Positions 56,814 to 64,000 of a stretch of 64,000 nt of DNA are shown here, piece after piece. Below the pieces are notes generated by a model, which was given only the letters and a program-made list of their open reading frames with translations, was not told the DNA's origin and did no database searches. Source of the stretch: Littorina saxatilis (taxonomy: Eukaryota > Mollusca > Gastropoda > Littorinimorpha > Littorinidae); NCBI RefSeq assembly GCF_037325665.1, contig NC_090248.1, positions 17,956,185 to 18,020,184 of the forward strand. The letters run 5' to 3'. The position numbers were made by a program, and so were the translations under genes. The first letter of the stretch is position 1. Every line of letters begins with the position of its first letter.

Positions 56814-58305
56814 CAGGGATCGCGCTAGCTTTTTAAAAAACGCGTAAGTCATACGCAACGAAACGAAAACAAGTCGCGTAAGGCGAAAATACAATATTTA
56901 GTCAAGTAGCTGTCGAACTCACAGAATGAAACTGAACGCAATGCAACGCAGCAAGACCGTATACTCGTAGCATCGTCACTCCACCGCCCGTGGCAAAGGC
57001 AGTGCCCGTGGAATTGACAAGAAGATCGGGGTATTCGTTGCGCTGAGAAGGATAGCACGCTTTTCTGTACCTCTCTTCGTTTTAACTTTCTGAGCGTGTT
57101 TTTAATCCAAACATATCATATCTATATGTTTTTGGAATCAGGAACCAACAAGGAATAAGATGAAAGTGTTTTCAAATTGATTTCGAAAAAAACAATTTGA
57201 TAATAATTTTTATATATTTAATTTTCAGAGCTTGTTTTTAATCCGAATATAACATATTTATATGTTTTTGGAATCAGCAAATGATGGAGAATAAGATAAA
57301 CGTAAATTTGGATCGTTTTATAAATTTTTATTATTTTTTACAATTTTCAGATTTTTAATGACCAAAGTCATTAATTAATTTTTAAGCCACCAAGCTGAAA
57401 TGCAATACCGAAGTCCGGGCTTCGTCGAAGATTACTTGACCAAAATTTCAACCAATTTGGTTGAAAAATGAGGGCGTGACAGTGCCGCCTCAACTTTCAC
57501 GAAAAGCCGGATATGACGTCATCAAAGACATTTATCAAAAAAATGAAAAAAACGTTCGGGGATTTCATACCCAGGAACTCTCATGTCAAATTTCATAAAG
57601 ATCGGTCCAGTAGTTTAGTCTGAATCGCTCTACACACACACACACAGACACACAGACACACAGACACACAGACACACGCACATACACCACGACCCTCGTT
57701 TCGATTCCCCCTCGATGTTAAAATATTTAGTCAAAACTTGACTAAATATAAAAACGCGTCACGGACCAATATTTTTGCGTACTACGAAAACACGTACAGA
57801 CACAAACAAAACACGCACGAAAGACTTAAAGACACTCCTTACCTAAATACGGCGAGTTTTCCTGTCGAACTCCGCGCACGCCTGTCGAATAACACCCCTG
57901 CTGTCTCCAACCTTCGGGCCTTGCGAGTTTGTTTCCCGCTCTAATACGACTAGACACACTTTCCGCCTTTTGGAAGCGCGAGATGGGAGAGCAGCTAATG
58001 TCTGTTTCATTATCCGACAAGACATTATCTGGTAATACCCTCGTTACGTTCGTTTGCGATACTTCGATGCAAAAAGAAACGGACTTTAGTTTTGACGCGC
58101 AGATTTCATGTGTGTCGTCACTTCTCGAGCCCTATAGTCAGTTTCAGGATCGGGTGATTATTAAGTCAGAGCAAAAGCGCTGCGTGAAGACAAGAAAAAG
58201 TTACAATATTTTTGCGTATGGCTTACGCGGCGCGGCGAAAAAAACGCGTCAGCGACTTTTAAAATGCGTCAAATACGCAAAAATCGTGCGTAAACGCGAT
58301 CCCTG
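56814..58305. mobile_element. MITE with CAGGGATCGCG ends and TTTACA target duplication
   Basis: Starts CAGGGATCGCG and ends CGCGATCCCTG. TTTACA flanks it at 56808-56813 and 58306-58311. About 890 bp of its length is the nested Helentron-like copy 6. The interior is rich in GCGTA / TACGC. The ends recall hAT elements, but a 6-bp duplication is unusual for them. Confidence 0.75.
56868..57753 (-). mobile_element. Helentron-like copy 6, nested in a MITE
   Basis: ATATTTAG subfamily in reverse orientation. TGACGTCA at 57514-57521. Inserted into the element at 56814-58305. Confidence 0.75.
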
Positions 58306-58311
58306 TTTACA

Positions 58312-59590
58312 TGCATGCTACTTTAGCGATAATTGCTGACACGCGTTGAAAGCTATTCAAACACGCTGCTCAGACTGAAAAGTTTTGTCTGTTTGCATCT
58401 CAAAAAACTTACAGCTGTATTAACAAGAGATATATATACAAATCAATCAAAATTCTTCCGCCGCGCGGGGCTTTTCTCCGGGCACTGCAGAAATCCTTAC
58501 ACAATGGAAAATAAGAACGTCAGCCAATGTTTGCACTTTATACCTTTGTGTGAAATATTTTTAAACTCTTGTTGTGTCAGACAGCTCTTTGTACTCGGCA
58601 GTTTCTCTTCTGGAACTAAATTTGAACATGTACCAAGACAGCAGTGACAAGCACACAAAGCATTGTGGTTTAACCGTTTTTCAACCATGACTGAACCTCA
58701 GAGCTTTCAACGTGGGGTGTCACGCTTTACGCACAGTGTTGTTTTGACAAAGTGTAGGCGCAGAGTGCAAGAGTATAAAGGGATTAGCTCGCGACACTTT
58801 GGTTTGACCAGCATTGACTTAGTGACCACCGCAGGCTTATGGTTGCAGGGAATAAACGGCCGCAGCCGACCTACAGTCTAACACACTCGTACTTTCTCCT
58901 TCTGTAAACCTTACGTGTGTAACTGATCTTTCAGTCTGGTGTGTTAAAAAACCCATTTTTGTCACTATTTTTGGTTGTTTACTGACACTGAGTCAATTTA
59001 GCTATTTAGATATATTACCATATAATTATGTACATACATATTTGTAGATATCTGACATGTACAGGTAGGCAAGCGAACGGGTATAGAAAACTCTATATGG
59101 TCATTATTTTCCTGTCATTCTCAGTTCCTGTTTGCTTGCCTGTTTGTAAGTCCGTCTGCCTGTCCCATGTGTGCCTGTGTGTCTGTCAGCCTAACTACAT
59201 ACTGTTTCTTTTCTCTGTTTGTCAGCCTGATTTTGTTTACCGCTGGTGATATTCCATACAGTGTTGCCGTTTTTCTCTTTCATAAGCCCCCTTTGACTTG
59301 TATTTGATCCCTTAGCCCAGTTTCTATAAACTAGATTATCTTGCCGTAAGCAAAAACTGTGTATAGTTGTTCGCCTTTGAAGTGAGATCTAGAGCAATTG
59401 TTCTGTTACAAACGATTTTACGCGCATTGTTCTTGTAGCTTCTATATATATATGCACTCTTTGTGACCTGCTAGGTCAGGTAGGACACTCTGCAGACAGG
59501 TCGATCACATGGATAGTGAAGAAGAATAACAGGTGCAGGGTAACTCTCTTTGGAAGAGACACAGAAACCGTGCGGATTAAGCTTACCATT
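58312..59590. other. No gene recognised
   Basis: AT-balanced sequence without a supported exon or repeat. Confidence 0.5.
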
Positions 59591-59591
59591 T

Positions 59592-59838
59592 AGGCCAAAA
59601 AAAAAAATAGGTCTGTTTACGGTAACATAGGCCAAAAAAATAGGGTCGGTAGGTCGGGATTGTTTTTTTTTTTTTTTTTTTTTTTTTTCCAAAAAACCAT
59701 ATTTTTACGTTATTTTGCCAAAAAAACAAGATTTTTTTTTTTTTTCCCCCAAATGCCCAAAAAAAGTCTAGGGTCGCGCGAAAAAACTAGGGTCGGTCGG
59801 GTTACCGTAAACAGACCTATTTTTTTTTTGGCCTTAGT
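59592..59838. mobile_element. MITE with poly-A/T ends (GGCC...AGGTCTGTTTACGG)
   Basis: TAGGCC(A)n-ATAGGTCTGTTTACGGTAAC at the left pairs with GTTACCGTAAACAGACCTAT(T)nGGCCTTA at the right. The inner arms TAGGGTCGGT pair less fully. Confidence 0.75.
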
Positions 59839-60070
59839 ACAATACTGGCATTAAGTGCTGGGAAGGCTAGCATAGGCATCACAGGCAAATAGTATTTCGG
59901 TGATGTAATCGAGAACGGCGCACAACAGAATGGCATGTGACTGAAGTTTTACTCGTAGGTTCATTTTCATGGTAGTTGATTTTTGTGTTTGGGACAAAAC
60001 GTGAGATCAATTTGATCCAAGTATTCCGCACAGTAGTTTGATAAGTATGCTGTCGCACCTCAGTGGATAA

Positions 60071-60071
<1 letters not shown>

Positions 60072-60126
<55 letters not shown>

Positions 60127-60225
60127 ACGTGTGTGTGCGTGTGTGTGTGTGTGTATGTGCGTGCGTGCGTGCGTGCGTGTACGTGCGTGTGTGTGTGCGT
60201 GAGTGCATGTGTGTGTGTGTATGAG

Positions 60226-60279
<54 letters not shown>

Positions 60280-60290
60280 TGTCCGTCTGT
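60072..60290 (+). repeat. Compound (GT)n tract
   Basis: GT runs with GTGC and GTAT interruptions over about 220 bp. Confidence 0.96.
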
Positions 60291-60786
60291 TATTTATTGT
60301 AAAACACGTAGTTTCGTGGCTGATTTTCTGATTTGAAGAAGATATTACAAGAAAAGTTTTGTACAGCACTGTTGCTGCGCTTTGCGTCAATGTATATAGG
60401 GCTACACACTATACACAACACTAACAATATCATTCCGTTACTATAATCCTGTATGTTGCTATTGATTATTTGAATGTTTAGTAGGAATAATCTGTTGGTT
60501 GCATCACGTCAACGTCTTGTTTGACATGCACAGTTGCTCCCAATTAGCATTGTGTGGTCTCGAGAAATACATGTTTGTAAATATACATGCAACCGATAAG
60601 TTGAATTGATACAGTATACACATAGACGGCGTAATTCCTTGACATTGCTGAGCGTCAAGAACATTCAGCCTTCTTAGGGATCCATATTCGTATCGATAGC
60701 GCTAAAAAAAAAAATCCACGTGCTAGCTTTGTCTTTGAATGATAATGGAGAGAAGTGATACAATGGTAGCCTGTGATAAGGGACTG

Positions 60787-61821
60787 AATAAATAGAGGTT
60801 ACATGCCGAGTCTCAGTGATTATCAAAAATAATGGTCGAAGTTTGCGGATCATGAAAAATGCGAGCTTTAGCGAGCTTTTTCATGACCGCGAACTGAGAC
60901 CATTATTTTTGATAATCACTGAGACGAGGTGTGTAACCTCTTTATTCCTCCTTTCTTCAGTTATTCAAAGAAAAGAGGAGGTTTTTTGCGAAAGTTTGAT
61001 CGAATCCTATTCACTCAACCAGTCAACCTGCGCAGGCGATCGATTAGTGCGCGGTTGTATAGTTCCGTGCAAATCATTCCATTCTGTTAACACTTCTTGT
61101 CAGTTTTCCTATTTTGGACTAAAATCAAGTACACAGCTATGCTGTTATTCTGCTGTGGGGGCAAAGGCAGATATTGTGTGTTCTGTATATGTTTTGGTAT
61201 CGGTTAGGATAATGTTCTTTCGTCAAATGGGACTAGCAGACGAACTTTTGCACCCGTGTTCCAACGTTAAAAACTGTATGAAGTTAAGTTTTCTGGGGAA
61301 AATAGTGTATGAAACCGCTTTATGTTGTTTAAATTGATGAGATGTGTGCATTTGGTTGCGTGTGATCTGTTTATTAAATGAAATATTGTTGAAAACTGAC
61401 CGTCGGATTGCAGTCTGTTGTCGAAGAAACTGAGTGAAAAGAAGGGGAACTACTCTTGTCGCTAGACAAAGTATGAGTTACTTGCCTTGGGAAATTGCTT
61501 GTGATGAACGTCTGATCTAGATTCAGAAAACAACCGAACTCATGGATTTTATATGGAGATTCATGTGTTCAGGCCTGTAGTTGTTAATTTAAATGCGGTA
61601 TGTTTGTATTGTTTGCTCCAGAGATGTATACTTCGTACATTAGAGCGTTCGGAACTTTTCAGTCGCAAAAAGTAGTACCGAAACAGAACAACCTCTCAAC
61701 CCATTGCACTATCGAGGATTCAGGCTGTTGCTGGGTCGTTATTTGTTTGGTTGCTGGGTCATTATCGAAAAATAACTACCCCTACAAGTTTACAGAGGTA
61801 AAGAAGCAGAGGGGGGAATAA
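60787..61821 (+). mobile_element. Foldback-headed element
   Basis: 60787-60945 is an imperfect palindrome: TCAGTGATTATCAAAAATAA pairs with its reverse complement, and both arms carry GAGGTTAC near their outer ends. A 1-kb tail follows with CTGCGCAGGCG, which also occurs as TGCGCAGGCG in the 7978-9098 element. The 3' end is estimated from a TTATTCC-like match. Confidence 0.45.
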
Positions 61822-61824
61822 GCA

Positions 61825-63590
61825 GGTTTAGCGCAGACAGACAGCGAGCAAACGCACACGAGCTCGCCTACAAAAATCTCACCTTCTCTCAGCGTATTAT
61901 TTTCGCTCAGGATAAAACGGAGACTAAAACTTGACAAGCGCACAATATTTTTTAAGCATAAACGCACACAGATGCAATCTGAAAATCGTCTTTACCAAAA
62001 CCAAAGAAAACAAAATCAATGTATCCACAATATGAGCGTGTCACGGCGAAACTTAAAGCCGTTTTCTCGCGGCGGTAGCTTTTGTGGGGAACTGAAGCTT
62101 AACATTTCAAAAGAAATAGTCAATTAAATCTCAAAGCAGTCTTCCGAGGCGATTGTGATAATAAGAAAGGAGAGGAGGGAGCGCTACCCTGTGTTGACCG
62201 TTAAGGTAGCATTGGCATGTTTAAGGCGCAGGCCTACTCGTGTTAGCGAGGACGTCCATCGTTTACGTGGACTAAGAGCATCCTTCAACTCAAACAAATG
62301 TCAACATTAAAGAGCCTGCACTCTCAACTGAAGTGTTCCCCTTTTGAACACACTTTGTGAAACCCGTTTTGAACACTGTGCGACATATGACATACTTCTT
62401 CTAGCAAAACTAGCACACTGGGTAAACACTTCGATTTAGAGTGTGGTTGATTCCTGTGCAGAGTGGGAAGTTTCTTAAATAAATTTGTTTCGTAATTGTC
62501 AATCTGCTGCGTTCATTGAGCAAAACAACACACCTCACACTGCGCAGAATGCAGCCACACTATTTTATTGGATCTGTTTCCAAGTGAAAGGATCCTCTGT
62601 AATTCCGTGTGAAAGCCTGAGAAGTTCTCTGGCAATGAGAGTTTACACAGTGAGGATGATACCTTTGAGATACTATTGCCATGTTAATTTTGGTGAGCCG
62701 ACGTAGGCTTGTTATCAGCAGTGAATGGCTGTGTCGGACGAGACAATTAGGTTCATGGCATGGCTCTCTAAGGTATAGTGTCAAGTAGACACAATAGCAC
62801 ACTAAGAGCATTTGAGCTTTTCTCGCGAGACTCGTCCGATGTGTTGAAGAAAAGGACTGTTCCCTACGGCTCAGAATTTCAATGCTTTATGTACCACACT
62901 CACTTGTTGGAGGAAAACATATTCAAGGGAACGTGCATCAAAAGAAGACAGGAGACATAAGACTTTATATTACAACCATGCACGTGATATACACAAGGAA
63001 ACTTGCTTGATCTTCAGTTCCGCAGAATCAATTCATTCGGCAAGTATGACAGAATACCGTTTGCTCAAGCACAGTACGCACTCACGCACGCATGCACGCA
63101 CGCACCCACAACGCAGGCAAATACTCAAGGCACTCAAAAACAGACACTACAACCGATCGACACATTCTGTGTTGTAAATAAAACTACAATTAGTTCTAGA
63201 GCCAAAGGTGCATGTCACAGGCAGACATATTGCTTGTATAGTCTGGCTTTCACAGGACAAATTAGGCTCATTTCTATCCAGCACAACTTGAATGTGCTAT
63301 TGTATCGGTCTCTATCGGAACTAGGAGCATACTGAGGCTTTTGCTATTTGTTTGGTCCATGTCGATATGCGTGGAGTTTTTCTTCTGCCACTTGTAAAGG
63401 CTTGTTCCTCTACGCTATCTACCGTTTCCCCTTTCAGAACAGGTATAAAGGAATTACAGAAAGCACACCTGAGTCATCGAAGCTGTCATTCAACAAGGAA
63501 GTCAAAAATAATAGAATAGGGTTAAAATAACTGACAGTTACAGTAACAAAGGAAGAAAATGTAGCTCTTTTTAGCCCAGCTAAATATTCT
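61825..63590. other. No gene recognised
   Basis: No motif-bearing frame; ends at the (GTT)n tract. Confidence 0.5.
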
Positions 63591-63591
63591 G

Positions 63592-63592
<1 letters not shown>

Positions 63593-63624
<32 letters not shown>

Positions 63625-63627
63625 CTG

Positions 63628-63681
<54 letters not shown>

Positions 63682-63744
63682 GCTGTTGTTGTTGTTCTGA
63701 GTGTTGTTGTTGTTCTGATTGTTGTTGTTGATGTTGTTGTTCTG

Positions 63745-63819
<75 letters not shown>

Positions 63820-63840
63820 ACTGTTACTGTTATTGTTGTC
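63593..63840 (+). repeat. Long compound (GTT)n microsatellite
   Basis: About 240 bp of GTT with TCTGATT interruptions at irregular spacing, suggesting internal tandem duplication. Confidence 0.98.
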
Positions 63841-64000
63841 GTTGTTCTTGTTTTTTGTTGTTATCGTTTTTCTTTTAGCTTGACTTTGTCACCAACATGC
63901 AGATAGACATCGTGCGTTCGCAAGCGTTACAGTTCGTTTCTGAGAAACAAAAGAACGAATGCGTTTTAAATGCATACTTCGTGTGCAACAAAATAAGTAA

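Noticed and set aside
57929-58339. 136-codon frame in the MITE at 56814-58305
   Set aside because: It runs past the element's right end and target duplication, and has no recognisable domain.
60816-61337. 173-codon plus-strand frame
   Set aside because: It starts inside the palindrome of a foldback element and shows no motif; it is probably fortuitous.
63883-63998. Possible exon after a good pyrimidine tract and AG, open to the window end (LDFVTNMQIDIVRS...)
   Set aside because: Only about 38 codons, no motif and no partner exon in view; not enough to call.

Overview
The window is eukaryotic genomic DNA. It has spliced genes with GT-AG introns, tRNA-derived SINEs, several LINE clades, MITEs and very abundant (GT)n, (GA)n and (GTT)n microsatellites. 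The animal-type gene set and the SINE and Helentron-like repeats suggest a marine mollusc, most likely a gastropod. That placement is inferred from repeat style and gene content, not from a search.

Layout. (1) 3.2-21.4 kb, plus strand: fifteen exons of an adhesion G protein-coupled receptor with a hormone-receptor-like Cys domain, GAIN domain, GPS with an intact H-L/T cleavage site, and seven membrane helices. The 5' end is not in view. Its introns hold four copies of a Helentron-like repeat (three in a near-tandem array), a CR1-type LINE fragment and foldback elements. (2) 24.1-42.7 kb, minus strand: the complete coding region of ZCRB1 (U11/U12-31K, a minor-spliceosome protein), 217 aa in six coding exons. 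The two host genes converge tail to tail. (3) Intron 3 of ZCRB1 is about 13 kb and holds an ~11 kb DNA transposon (27.12-38.14 kb). It has matching terminal inverted repeats, about twenty copies of a subterminal motif at both ends, and its own multi-exon gene. That gene combines a basic N-terminus, Cys-rich blocks, a transposase-like FTDG...HGKG segment, a 51-bp coding minisatellite and an OTU-like cysteine-protease domain. It has at least six frame disruptions, so this copy looks inactive. (4) 42.9-64 kb: no host protein gene recognised. It holds a tRNA-Trp gene inside a ~1.2 kb inverted-repeat structure beside a 200-N assembly gap, SINEs, LINE 3' ends, MITEs and long microsatellites.

The strongest candidate for an undescribed system is the 11 kb OTU-carrying transposon. 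Two others are the Helentron-like family whose two ends co-vary and whose copies all keep a TGACGTCA palindrome, and the ~60-bp SINE-tail insertions with clear target-site duplications.

The host genes show no evident functional link. The receptor acts at the cell surface and ZCRB1 in U12-type splicing.
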